The translations under genes were made by a program, and so were the position numbers. This document shows, piece by piece, positions 11,001 through 22,898 of a stretch of DNA of 64,000 bases (within the stretch, counting starts at the first letter, position 1; each line of letters opens with the position of its first letter). The notes under the pieces are model-generated. The model made no database searches. It worked only from the letters and a program-made list of their open reading frames with translations, and was not told the origin of the DNA. Source of the DNA: Oidiodendron maius Zn (taxonomy: Eukaryota > Ascomycota > Leotiomycetes > Myxotrichaceae); the NCBI GenBank assembly GCA_000827325.1, contig KN832870.1, positions 1,674,001 through 1,738,000 of the forward strand. The letters run 5' to 3'.

Positions 11001-13443
11001 AGCTGTAACTCAAGACATCTTTGGTATCGACAATATCACTCTCGTCAAGACCTTGTGGCAAATGGCCCTCCGGCGAATCATTACAGAGCACGTTTTTTAC
11101 ATGGCCCCAAATGAGAGAACATTGCGACAATATCTCAGCCTGCAATATTTTCCAGTCAGTGATGACAGATCTTCCATCTAGTGATAGAAAGTCTGTTTCA
11201 AGGTCAATTGTTTCCCATATAAGGCTATCAACAGCAAATCAGCAGCCATTTGGCGAAGATGAAATAACCTCTTACTTTAGAGCAGCGAATGTTCCATGAA
11301 CAGGGGCATCTGAGACTGCTTTGGCTAAGTTTTGCTCTCCAATACATATCTTACTTCCTAAGTCATGCACGAGATTCCGAACTAACTTCAGACGGGAGTC
11401 GGTAGATGGGAGGAGGCTATAGAGAAGGTCATAGCAACGTGCAACTCCATCGCCATAGTCAGCACGACCAGTCCTTCGGGCAAGGTCTTCCGCTCGAGAA
11501 ATGAAATTTACCAAGGAGGTATGACCCCTTTCTGCTTCCGCATTATTTGCTGCTCTATTCTGAATGTCATACAGTCTATTATCCATGATTGGTGAATATA
11601 CAAGGCGCTGAATTGGGATTCTAGTTTGTACCAATGTCGATTTATGATAGTTTGATTCGTGGCCCGGACCTTCAACAGCAAAATCTTCAATATATGCTAG
11701 CTTCAGAAGAGCAGCAGCACTGCTTCTAACATCTTCAAATGGGTCCATAAGAAGATCCAGGAGAAGTCGCATCGCGGATGACGTGAAGAAATTGATCCTA
11801 TAATGCCAGGACGTAGTATTCGATACTGCAATCGACTTTAGGGGCGCCAAACTATCGAGTATGCCGGATTGGAGTAACAATCTAGTAGCTTTGAGAGCTG
11901 TAATATGGCGCTGGTAGGATACAGTTGGAATAAGTTCTCCAAGTAAGAACTCCAAGAACCATTCAATAAACTCCTCATGTCTCTTTAGAATATTTTGAAT
12001 TTGGCCATATAAACCACACCCTTCAGAATTTGTCGAAGGTTCCGGACCATATATCCGAGATAAATCCTCAAGCTCTCTGTTTAGATAGGCCGTTGCTCCA
12101 CGGAATCTTTCGATCAGCTTTCTAGTGTTGCTGAGGGTGTCAGTTCGAAATTTTGCATCTGTATCCGCGTACAAGATTCCCATATGAGACTGCAAAATAT
12201 CGAGAGTCGTAGAAGTAAATGGTCGGAGTGGAGATGAAGATGCCACCAACACAGAAAATGCAAGTGATCTAACAGTATTTACTTCAGATGTAATAAGTAC
12301 ACCTATCACATCCTCTTGGAGTTCTATAGGCTTTGTCGTCCTGTTCGTGGCTTTATATGCCTCCATAGAGTCTGCAACTATTAGCCTGAAATAGACGAAG
12401 TGTTGAGAGATAACATACTTGGTTCCTCTACCAATCCGGCCTTCTTCCCAGCTTCAATTGCCACTAATTGAAGCAACGAGTGAGAAATTTGGTCCCTCGT
12501 GTTTTTCAGATCTGATGTTGACTTCTGCCCGTTCAGATCTTCTAAAAAGAGTATTGAGCCTGGCCGATCAAATCTAAATAGTGACGGGAAAAGATAATTC
12601 TTCACATTTTCAAGAATGGCAGGATCTTTATCAAGCCCATTTCTGATCCAGCGTTGCCACAGGAACGTGCTATCTGGTATATAAGTATTTGTATTACCTT
12701 TCATTTGGCCGAATAGGGTAACTAGGCACTTCCCTGCGGCCGGAGAGACGTCTGCGAGAGCCATCCAATCAAATATATCTGAAATAAAATGGTCCCAGCT
12801 AGACAGAACATCCAAGCTGGAACTATGAGTCGAATACCTTTGTGAGATGTTCTTCTCATACGCTTTAATAACTTCTTCGAGAGAGATGGCCCTTTTACTC
12901 AAAACCAGATCCAGAGCTTTGAAAGCAGGTTTGACCAGAGGTTGAGCCGCTTGGTGAGTAATAATGGAGATGAGCCTAAGAAGAAGCGACTCTTTAATAG
13001 ATTCAGCAATTTCTTCTTTTGGATGTCGAGCAATTAGAGATGCTACAAGTTCTAGGACTTGTCTCATTTGCCTTGTTTGGCCCTTTTCGTCTCCTTCAAT
13101 GTAAAAATTAAAAAGATCGAGAGATGTGCTTTTGGAAAAGGCAACCTCTTGAATAGATGAAGATAAAGAACTTCTACATTGCTCAACAAAAAAACAGAGC
13201 TCGATACATGCATTTTTCGAGTTATGCCAAGGCTTGGCTGCCTTGAGCAGCAAATTATCAAGATGGTCTTGCGCATGCCTGGCAAATTTTATCAGAGCAA
13301 ATCGTATTAAAAAATAACTAGGCTTACCGTGCTTGGGATGAGCTTGGCTGCAATTCGATCCATTTAACAATCAATCGACCATCCTGTTGAGGATTTTCAG
13401 CAGCTGAGCCATCTTCGGCCTGCTCTTGAACTCCTTTGGCCAT
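8051..13443 (-). CDS. TRM732: THADA/Trm732 family protein, tRNA 2'-O-methylation cofactor (DUF2428)
   Basis: Nine exons: 13443-13328, 13278-12419, 12377-11276, 11224-10979, 10921-10681, 10633-10329, 10278-9770, 9719-8905 and 8857-8051; 1666 residues. In yeast Trm732 binds the methyltransferase Trm7 and directs 2'-O-methylation of tRNA nucleotide 32; human THADA is the relative. The protein is helical HEAT/ARM-like throughout. The DUF2428 core (about 690-1000) contains SYSFRAIHESNNLM, then LRHRGAF and TRRSAGIPILL. Every internal join is in frame and the introns are 41-57 bp. The start is uncertain: ATG 13443 gives MAKGVQEQAED leading into KWIELQPSSSQARHAQD, but an open frame upstream, with ATG at 13687, might supply another N-terminal exon. 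Confidence 0.85.
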
Positions 13444-13782
13444 TGCACCCAAACAAGGTCAGGAACCATAAATCGGCACAGATCCAGAAGATGCACCTCA
13501 AAATACTTAAATCAGTTTCCAGAGTCGAGAAAGATAATGTTTTTGTAAATAATCCATTCCACGAGCGTGGGGTGTCTGAAATGACCGAGGTTTCTCGAGT
13601 GTTCAAATTTTGAGGTTCCGAAGACCCATGCTGCGATTCTTGCCCTGTCACGTGAATTAAGACGTGCACGGGCCACGTCCGATCCATAAACTTTTCAAAA
13701 GCTGCATGAACATCATCAACCTTCGTTTTTGCGCCTTACGAATAAGATCGGCCATTTACGCGTTTCTCTGACGCCTGCTAAG
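13444..13782. promoter_or_regulatory. Divergent promoter between THADA gene and TIM23
   Basis: 339 bp between the chosen divergent starts. Part of it (13444-13720, minus) is an open frame that may be coding or leader for the THADA gene, so the true promoter could be under 100 bp. Confidence 0.4.
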
Positions 13783-14495
13783 ATGTCGATCTGGGATAAA
13801 TTTACAGGACGGAAGTCCTCATCGTCAAAGACCTCAGATTCTTCCCTACCCTCTAATGGTACTGCTTTCCAGAGCACTCCTTTCGACCCGTCAGAAGCCC
13901 AAGATGTCTCCTCTTTCCTCTCAGGCCCCGCCTTCGCGGATCCCTCACAATTGCATCCTTTGGCTGGTCTCAATCAACAGACTCTCGATTATCTATCATT
14001 AGAAGACTCCACTCTCTCAGATCTCCCTGGCGCTCAATCCGCCTTACCCTCCCGAGGCTGGTCGGATGATTTATGTTATGGCACCGGGGTCACATACTTG
14101 ACGGCCTTAACAATAGGTGGTGCTTGGGGACTACAAGAGGGTCTCCGGAGGTCAAATGGCCAACCTCCCAAACTGCGGCTAAACTCAGTTTTGAATGCTG
14201 TGACGCGGCGAGGGCCATTCTTAGGCAACTCTGCCGGCGTGATAGCGATGGTATACAACGGCGTCAACTCTTTTATTGGTCATATGAGAGGAAAGCATGA
14301 TTCGGCAAATAGCATTGCCGCAGGGGCTTTGAGCGGAATGATCTTTAAATCTACCAGAGGAGTTCGGCCTATGATGATTTCCGGCGGAATTGTGGCTACT
14401 GTTGCTGGGGCTTGGGCTGTATGTCAACTTCTTGCCGCACACATATATCGATGCTAACGTTGATTATGCAGGTAACCAGAAAGGCCCTGTTCTAA
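13783..14495 (+). CDS. TIM23: Mitochondrial inner-membrane translocase subunit Tim23
   Basis: Two exons (13783-14418, 14472-14495) split by a 53 bp intron with a GCTAAC branch site; 219 residues. Tim23 forms the presequence translocase channel in the mitochondrial inner membrane. The soluble Ser-rich N-terminal half is followed by four hydrophobic segments (about 100-210) of the Tim17/22/23 family: GTGVTYLTALTIGGAWGLQEG, then NAVTRRGPFLGNSAGVIAM, YNGVNSF, then GALSGMIFKSTRG. The last exon encodes only VTRKALF. The start ATG opens MSIWDKFTG, as in fungal Tim23; the in-frame alternative 54 nt upstream is not an ATG of good context. Confidence 0.93.
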
Positions 14496-15134
14496 TCTGG
14501 CGCATATGAATTTTTCTTCCCTGATTACACTCTCCCAATACTCCTCCGATGAAAAACTTAGACACGATAAACTATCACACCTACCCGACCAAACCCGAAA
14601 TCCCCTTCATGTACTAGCATCTTCGACACTGTTTGATTACTAGATATTGTTTTACAGGGCGCAGGATGCATAAGCGACGGATGATCTCACCTCTGCCATA
14701 GGCATATGTAAATATAGATGGTTGTACGCCAAAGCGTATATGGAATTCGCGGTGGCCGTCCACAGATCAGCTGGAGCGTAATGCAACTATATTTGAGATT
14801 TATATTACTTTTTGTAAGTTCACTGTCGCAATTTAGGCTATTTAGAGACCTTTGAAAGTTTAGCCACTTTAGCACTTCCTGTCCAGCTAGCGTGCTCTTT
14901 GAACCAAGTAGGATTGTACCTGCCGCTAGGCATACACTATCAAGTGATGGTTTTTATGTTACGAGTAGTAACTAGAATACCTTAGTACTCTCGCAGCAAA
15001 TAAATTCGATCAAATGCGATGCCACTCTTAGGGTTTCAGTCCTGCTATGGTTCAAAATCGATCAATCAAATATGCCGTGTTAGTCAAAGTCTTGAAGTAT
15101 ATTGGCCTCGTGACATCTGCATTCGCGGTCGAGT
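14496..15134. other. Intergenic with possible overlapping uORF
   Basis: 639 bp, AT-rich in the centre. A 39-codon ATG frame at 15047-15166 overlaps the next start out of frame and may be an upstream ORF. Nothing else recognised. Confidence 0.45.
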
Positions 15135-16735
15135 ATGTACGCTTTGTTGATGAAAGAATTGAATAGTTCCATTGATGAATTCACTCGAACGCTCGATATA
15201 TTATATGCTCTTCGTCGCCCGACCTTAACAGATACTTGCCAGCATCCAACATATGCAGGCTACTTACGCAGTCGACTAAGGAAACGAATGAAAATGGATC
15301 AGCAGTTCCATCCAAAACTCTTGGCCGAAAAACTCATTGAGTTTGTGTACACACGACAGCAACTTGGTTTCTCAAAGGATCTGAGCCCTGCAACCCTTAA
15401 CAATATGGCTTGGCTTGATGTTGATGCTCTTGAGAATGATAGAGGGGGAATCAGCTCAGTCTTAGATATTGATTGGAACACAGCCTTAGCATCTTTGGAG
15501 CAGGACACGCATATTGAGGCAGCTACCTTAAGTGTTAGCCAAGCGTTGCTGATGCAAGATGAATCTAATCTCCAGCATTACAAGTCTATTGAAGCACATC
15601 TCGACGAGGAGTTTACACCGTCACCGTTGATTACGGAAGAGCAGTGGCAAAAGGAAAATTTATTTATAAAGGTAAGCTGCTTCTCAGTGATCCAAGTATT
15701 GAGTCTTCTCGGTTCCTTTCACACTGCTCTGTATGGTAACTGACCTATTCTCTCAACAGGCCTATGCCATTGCTGTACAGCGGGCGAAAAATGATTTCAT
15801 CCACGTCACGAGACCTGCAGACTATAAAGACAATAAAATGAAATACGAATTTCATATATATCTGAGGATGCTACAAGGCGGGAATGGCAGACATTACCAG
15901 TCAACCAAGCTATATTTCAGTTACAACGTTCCATTTTATAGCTTCCTGAGAGCTCTTCAAGATGCAACACAGCTCTGCGTCATTCCCCCTCGCAGAATCC
16001 ATGTCGATATTTCATCTAGTCAGGAAGCCGGTGCCAAGATTACCGGGGCCAAAGCCGAGCCAAGAACTCTGGAGCCCGGGTTATCAAGAGACGATAGGCA
16101 GGAAGCCGTAGGGTCGTTTGATCAGCAAATATCTTCGCCATTGTCATCATCTCGAACTGTTCCGGTCTTTTTACATGATGAGTCTTCTTCAAATGACAGC
16201 GTAACATGTTTAGGTCCTGTCGATCCCGTGATGGCACCTCAAAAGATTCAAGCGACCAAGAGTCCGCCGACACTTAAAGTTACTACACTAAATGAAAGTC
16301 GCAGGGCGTATCCTGGCAGGGATCGAGGATATACACTAGAAGATGGACCATGGTCCTACTTGGTGGTCAATATTGCAAGCCCACTGTCTAGACGTATTTG
16401 GCAGCGGCTTAGCGACACAGACGAGTATGCAGGAATGCTGGAGACTATAAAGTGGCACGTTAGAGCTCATCCTAAAGATGAAATTGTAGCTATCATAATG
16501 CACGTAAGTCCACATCTATAGCATGATTATCCCTGTGTTGTAGCGCTAATTGTAATAGTCATTGGATGTAGAGGCATACGAAGAATTCATGGCGCACAGT
16601 CTTCAGGAATCTTTTCGGCCTCAAAATGAGGCCCCGCCGGGGTGGGATGAAACGCTTGACGACGTAGATGACGAAGGTGAAGGCGAGCCGTATTTCCAGT
16701 GGCTATCAAGGAATTGGAGCTCGGAGAATACTTGA
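15135..16735 (+). CDS. Conserved-looking hypothetical protein, 485 residues
   Basis: Three exons, 15135-15671, 15760-16503 and 16559-16735, with canonical GT..AG introns of 88 and 55 bp. I do not recognise the family. The N-terminal half is helical and rich in Asp/Glu/Leu. A central block (about 180-270) has KYEFHIYLRMLQ and YFSYNVPFYSFLRAL, suggesting a folded alpha/beta domain. Residues 275-380 are a Ser/Pro-rich linker. A second folded segment follows (WSYLVVNIASPLSRRIWQRL), and the tail is acidic (DDVDDEGEGEPYF). No signal peptide or membrane helix is seen. The two splice joins keep the frame open through the entire length, which makes it a real gene. The start could lie upstream if a leader exon exists. 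Confidence 0.75.
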
Positions 16736-17756
16736 AGGAGGAGAGTATGTTCATGAACCGGCGGTTCTGAGCTACTTAGGTATTAAATTCAGTTGCCTTG
16801 TCTCACAGTAAACCTTCTCCCGGCAACGATGCGCTTGTGTATGATAATATGGCATATCAAGAAGTTCATAGATATTCCTGCGTTGATATTAAAATATATT
16901 AGACGACACGGTAGGACACGTATCGTAACTCCCATTTTACATCAAACATGAGAATTTGGGGTCGAGATATGCGATATAGTCGCCATCCAAGTGAACATCG
17001 CCCAACGTGGAGTAGGTATTTTATTGACAGTTATGAATTTTTCACGAAATGCGGAGGAAGTGATGTCCGGTGGTCCATTTTGAGTGGTAGGATACATTGA
17101 AGGAAAGACCCAAAGGGTGTACACACCCTCTTGCTTCGCAAGAAAGATTCAATTTCGAATACTTATAATACTCGATGCTGGTTAGATTCTGCTTACATTC
17201 CGATATTAAGTTACAGAGCTCACTTATTTTGGGAGGCATCTTTTCCCTCCACAGTACAAAGCATTTTCTTCCATCTAGGTCCTCCCTGCGCCTCTTAAAG
17301 AGCAAAATATCCAAACGGTGGTCCCGGTCCGCATACAAGATGTGCCTTCCATGCTGGCCCTGGACTGATATTTACTTGGAGGAAAGGATTGTGAAGAAGA
17401 AGGACCCCGGCGTGCTGGCTTGGGACCCAAATGCAAAGAGTATGGTTCGCGTTACTGGCGTCAACAGTGTAAGTAGTGACAGTTTCCATTCTCTCTCCCC
17501 TCGCTGGATTTCCATGCGGGCCGAAATCCAATAAGGGCATCTTCATCTGTCGACTCGGATTCACTTTCAGACGTTCTCGAGCATATAAAAAAGACTTCTT
17601 CCTCATGCGCATCCCCTTCTTCAACACTCTTCATTCTCAGTCAGATCGCCTGAATCATCATATCGACTTTCTTCTACAACTGGATATCAGCTTCGGTCAA
17701 CAAACCAATCTCAACAGGTGTTTCTATCTTCAGTTACAATTGCTGAGGCTCTTAAA
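16736..17756. other. Intergenic, no gene seen
   Basis: About 1 kb between two plus-strand genes, presumably a 3' UTR and a promoter. Pyrimidine-rich sequence increases toward 17500-17750, as in many fungal leaders. No supported gene. Confidence 0.5.
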
Positions 17757-18520
17757 ATGAAGCAACCTGGAAGTTCAGAACCCGAAAATTACCAGCCCCA
17801 AGTTGGGAATACGACGAACGGCCCTAACATCCACACATACATCCCCCGCTCAGATGGCACGGTATTGATCGGAGGAGTTGCATACATCCCACAGATAACA
17901 GCGACTGCATACGCTGCAAACTCCGTCAATGCGGCAGTCCAGCCTTACATTATTCCTCCCGGATGCCCTACAGCCCCTGCCTTTAATGTACTTAACACTC
18001 CTCTACAATACCCGCCCTTTCAATATTGCCTTGCTCCCCCCTACTACCTAGCACTTTCACTTTCACAAGTCTGTTTTAATGGCCACGTCAAGTCCGGACT
18101 GAATTTTTGTTAACATCTACTTTACAGGCTCCACAGCATGCGATGGTATATGCGCAGCCTGTCTATCCCCATGCGATACCTACTCCATACGCGTACCAGC
18201 CCTATCATCAGTACATGATTCAACCACAGCCAGCCACACATGGATTTCCCACCTTTCATATCAATCAGCCCGCCCACGACACCATCGGCCTCACGGGCGC
18301 TGAAGTGTTGAACCAACAGCTCGCCACAGCTCAGGGTCTTGAGATGAACAAGAAACAAGAAATGAAACCTGCGGACGACGATCCACTACGCATGTACTGG
18401 GTTCGAGAGCTTGATGGTACTTATACACAACGAAACCGCTTGACAATTGACAGTGGGGACATTGGGGAGTGTCGCTGGTATGCTCAAGATGGTGTCTTCT
18501 ATGCGGTGAGATTGCCCTAA
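17757..18520 (+). CDS. Pro/Tyr/Gln-rich hypothetical protein with conserved C-terminus
   Basis: Two exons (17757-18068, 18128-18520) around a 59 bp phase-0 intron; 234 residues. The first 150 residues are low-complexity Pro/Tyr/Ala/Gln (for example YAQPVYPHAIPTPYAYQPYH). The last 60 residues form the only ordered-looking part: RMYWVRELDGTYTQRNR and then CRWYAQDGVFYAVRLP. A similar YWVRELDG...W...YF(V)R ending is common in uncharacterised Pezizomycotina proteins rich in Pro and Gln, but no function is established to my knowledge. There is no signal peptide. Convergent with AKR1. Confidence 0.75.
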
Positions 18521-18998
18521 GTATCACTTTGGACTCTAGCCTATCGGATGACGACGTCAAGAACTAATTCAAATGGCGCGACCAACGGTTCAGCGATACG
18601 ACAAAACTTCGATAGCGATGTTTGCAGCATTGCCCTAGTCATGAATACCCACTGCTTCTAAAGGCAGTTATTATATCGGTTTGAACACTTGAGTTCTTGA
18701 AGCAACAGTAATCATGTGGGTGGGATAGGCGATAAAATGCATTTGCAATGGGCTCAGATGGGGGCAGAAAGGGACTTAGATAGACAATAAAATGTGCTCT
18801 TTGCTCGTCGGCTTCCCAGCTCTAGCACTCACCCACTTGTTGTGACCATATTCAGGGCGTATGTGATGACTAAGGATATGCCCCTTTCTCCACACAATTT
18901 TAACGATAAACATTCCGTGACAATGATAGAAATGACAGGCTCGGGTTTACTATAACATCTAGAACAAGATTTTTAACATTAATAGGTATGTAAGTATA
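18521..18998. other. Convergent 3' intergenic region
   Basis: 478 bp between the stops of the Pro/Tyr-rich gene and AKR1. AT-rich, no feature beyond presumed 3' UTRs. Confidence 0.55.
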
Positions 18999-21449
18999 TC
19001 ATACAGAGTCATCAGCCGCCACAGACTGATACCTGCCAGCAGTGTCGGCTCCGCCGAGTCTCAAGCTCATCAGTCTTGGGGTCTCGTACATCGTGGTATA
19101 GTTCACAACCGCCCCTCCCAGCGCCGCCTCGCCATTCTCTCTCCTCCCAAAGACCGGCGCCGGATCACACCAGAAATCCTTGCAGTTCTGGATACAGCCG
19201 GCGGAGAAGGGATTCCGGGCCCGCCGGGACCGGTTGCGCGTCCCTGAGGAACCTTGTAGCGCAGTCTCGAGGAAGGTGTCGACGCCGAGGATCTTTTTCC
19301 ACTGCGCGAAGCAGCCCTGACCATGGTGGTGCCCATGATGACCGTGCCCGTGCCCATGCCCGTGCGGTAGTGCGGGATCGGGTCCCATGCCGGCGGAGCC
19401 GAGTTGGGCTTCGGCTCTGGACGTTGTGCCGGTTGTGAGAGCAGAGGTGATAGCTTCTGCGGCCTTGTTATCGTGACCATGGTTGGTTCCCATCATATTC
19501 TCGTACGTCGTCATTGCTCTAGAAACCTGGACCAACTGGACAAAGAGCAACATGGTGATCCATGTCAGTTGGAGGGTTGCCCAGACTACGAGGACGAAGG
19601 TATAAGCATCGGCGTTCACGACGCGACACATAGATTCCCCTAGGATATTACACTCGCTACTTTTGTCGGGAGAGATTTTACCGAAATCTTAAGGCATTAG
19701 CAGGTTTCGTGCGTATAGATATTTAGGACTTACATGCTACGGTAAGCCTTACGAGGAACCCGAGTCCAATAGCTAACGTGACCAGGTAGAGGAAGAAGTG
19801 GCGGTGGTTATTGACACCAACACAATTATACACCCATGGGCAGTGGCTAAAGCAGAAGGTCAGCATCGCCTCTAGCTTCAAACATTTCGTTCCCTTACTG
19901 ATCATGTTTTGCAACACAGCGCTGACATTTCTTGCAGTGCTTACTTCTCAACGGCATTCGAACCATGCACGGTACACAGAAGTTCTCATCATCGAATTTC
20001 CAGAGGCTTAAGAGCTCATAGATTGCTGCCTTTTGTTCTGCCAAACCGCCTGGTTTTGGGACAAAGCCAGGTTCATAAAGCATGGTTGAGTAATAGAAGA
20101 AGGTGCAGAGGCCGCACAGTATTATGAATGCGATGTTTGAGAACATATACGATGAGAATGTCTCTAGTTTTGGTCAGCGACTTGAGTTGATTGGTATAAT
20201 TGATTGCTCACCTGGGAGAATGCGCATTATGTACTGGAGTTGGACCAAGAATAGAGTCCCGGCAAATATTCCTGCCAGCCAAGGCTGCGAAATTAGCTTA
20301 TGGTCAACAAAATTCTATGCAACAACTTACAGTCTTATGGAGATGTCTCATATCAGAAGGCGCATACTCCGCCACCCGCTGAGCAATCCATTGAAGACCG
20401 TAACCCGCCAACAATGCAAATGGTATCCCCGCAAAAACAACCATGTGGCTGGATATCATGATCATTACCCATACGATGATAAACGGCCAAAGGAAGAAAA
20501 ATTTAGTCATGAATCCACGCTTGTCCTGCATAAGGGAGGAAATCAGTGGGATATTAATCGCGCTTGGCATGCCATCCTCAGCATATCCGCACTCCTTCAA
20601 CGCCCGGTGCCATACCCTCAGAGTTTGCATCTCTTTGGCCGTAACTGCTGGTGTCTTCCCATTTGAAGTTTCAGCAAATCGATCAGCCCCGTACTCAATT
20701 AGTTTTTGTATGCACCCTAATGAGCCTTTGACCAGTGCCCAATGTAACGCCGTGAATCCAGTCTCGTCTGTGGCATGAACATCCGCGCCCCACCTCAGGA
20801 ACAAGTCTACACAGGCTGGGTATCCTTTATATGCCGCCCACATTAGAGATGTATGGCCATGACTGTCTGTTATATCGACTTGTATGTTCTGGTGCAACAG
20901 TAGGACGAGGAGAAAGACGTTGCCTTCGAAGGTCGCGAGGTGGAGGATATTGTAACCTTGGACATCTGTCACGAGAGGATCTGCGCCGTGTTGGAGAAGT
21001 AAGTGGACAGTGTAGTAATGACATCGTTGTGCAGCCCACATTGCAGGTGTAGCCACTGATTCTCCTCCCTTTTTGTTTACTTCAGCCCCTTGTTCCAGCA
21101 GAAAGGCACACATAGCATATTGGTTATTGATAGCAGCCCACTGTAGAAAATGTTAGCATATTATCTCCAATGGGGTATAAATTCGAGGAAATACATGTAA
21201 TGGAGTAATTCCCTCATCATCACTGTGCTTGGCATCAAATTTTCCACTGTCAAACAGCTTCTGCATAGCTGGAATATCGCCAAGGCGCGCAAGCTGCATA
21301 ATATCTTCGTCCTCTGGCGGCTCCGAAGGCAGTTCTGACATCTCTACATGCTCATCGGCGCTCAACTTGGGCGAGGCAACGGTTGTCTTTCCACTGACAG
21401 TCATGCTCTTGGCCGGGTTCGAATTCTCTTTCTGATCTGCCTGCGACAT
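18999..21449 (-). CDS. AKR1: Palmitoyltransferase AKR1 (ankyrin-repeat DHHC enzyme)
   Basis: Six exons: 21449-21195, 21140-20331, 20284-20212, 20163-19899, 19846-19734 and 19687-18999; 734 residues. AKR1 S-palmitoylates membrane-associated proteins at Golgi/endosomes and affects endocytosis. An acidic N-terminus ([12 protein letters not shown]) is followed by about six ankyrin repeats (50-290), a transmembrane pair around [16 protein letters not shown], a cysteine-rich domain ([19 protein letters not shown]), the DHHC motif at 467-470 and two more membrane segments. The DHHC codons are split: exon 4 ends in CA of the first His and exon 5 supplies the remainder. The active motif is intact. A His/Gly tract ([15 protein letters not shown]) sits in the C-terminal cytosolic tail. 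ATG 21449 was preferred over an in-frame upstream TTG. Confidence 0.95.
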
Positions 21450-21788
21450 TTCGGCGGCGTGGGAACAAGGCTTCAACGCGGCGCTTCACTAAACCAACAG
21501 ATTACAAAGACGTAAACTAGAAATACATGTCAATGGTACAGTAGGTATGGAAAACAATGAGTTGTAGCGGGAGTGGGAAGTTGGTTGAGCGAATATAGGG
21601 GAACGAAAACCCGTGCTTCAGCAGTGATCGGAGTTGCTGTTGGCTGACGAACTTGACGAGGCTGAGTTTCTGGACAGGGATCCTTGGAATTTATGGTTAA
21701 TCCACCGCCACAAATTGCCGCCATTCAACATTGCGCACTCGACAGATAGCGACACAGTCTGCCTCACTTGTATGGGACTCGAAGAACG
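21450..21788. promoter_or_regulatory. Divergent promoter between AKR1 and SRP receptor beta
   Basis: 339 bp between divergent start codons. No clear TATA box or repeat; nothing else seen. Confidence 0.45.
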
Positions 21789-22692
21789 ATGGTAACCATA
21801 CAAGACCTGGCGCAGGCCGCCCTTAACCCCTCTCCAGTGGGCCTCGCTCTCGCTGTCCTCTTCGCCCTCCTGATCCCCCTCTTCTTGCATAGATTCATCT
21901 TCCAGTCCAGCGGCCTGACTACTCTCCCCTCCGTCCTCCTCATCGGCCCCAGCGGTTCTGGGAAAACCGCGCTGCTTACCCTGGTACCTGAGCTGCTCCA
22001 GTTGCGCGCAACTTGTGTTAATGTATTCGCAGTTCGAGCGCGGAAATCATGCCCCAACTCACACTTCTCAAACACCACTAGCTGTCGAATGTTCATTACC
22101 AGTTGGCACCAGGGCGGGGTCTGATAAATACCGTTCAGTGAATGACCCTACGAATCAGGCACACAAGAAGTTTCTCTTGATGGACACACCAGGGCATGGA
22201 AAACTGCGGCATCACGCGATAAAGAACATCACAAACCCGCAGAACCTCAAAGGCATTATATTCTTAGTGGATGCCGCAACGCTATCAGCGGGAGATGATG
22301 CACTGAGACAGACAGCTGACTACCTTCACGATGTGCTCCTCATCTTGCAAAAGAGGAACGTGAAGGTTCTGAAAGAGTTACCTGTCCTTATCGCAGCGAA
22401 CAAGATGGACCTCTTCACTGCTCTCCCGGCAGCACTGGTGAGGAGTAGTCTCGAAGCAGAGATTACAAAAGTCAGGGATTCGAGATCCAAAGGCTTACTA
22501 GATTCTGGAATTGGCATGGGCGATGTGGATGATGAGAAAGATGACTGGTTAGGTGAGATGGGATCTAAGGAGTTCAAGTTCTCGCAGATGGAGGAGTTTG
22601 ACGTCTCGGTCGAGGTATCCGGTGGTAATGTTCTGGGGGGGGGTGGCGCGTCGGTTGATAAATGGTGGAAATGGGTTTCCGAGAGACTGTAG
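21789..22692 (+). CDS. SRP102: Signal recognition particle receptor beta subunit
   Basis: Two exons (21789-21983, 22033-22692) with a 49 bp intron; 284 residues. SRbeta is an ER-membrane GTPase that anchors SRalpha for co-translational targeting. A single N-terminal membrane helix (about 17-33) is followed by the Walker A IGPSGSGKT (53-60), the switch-I region FERGN...HTSQTPLAVE restored by the splice, DTPGHGKLR (G3) and ANKMDLF (G4). The C-terminal half has an acidic insert (DVDDEKDDWLGEMG) and a Gly run near the end (GGGG), then WWKWVSERL. All GTP-binding motifs are present. Confidence 0.93.
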
Positions 22693-22898
22693 CATATTCA
22701 CATCAAAGTAGTCAAAATATTACCCGAAAAGAAGCAGCAAAAGCATTGACTATCCGACTATATATTACTGGTATTCTTATTTGACAATATCATTATCTTA
22801 TCCTCTCCTAAGAAAGCCCTAACTCTCTAGCCAATCTCTTCCGAGGGCTGATATAACTGCAGTCAGCTATCATTCTCCGTCCGTACATATATGCAAGC

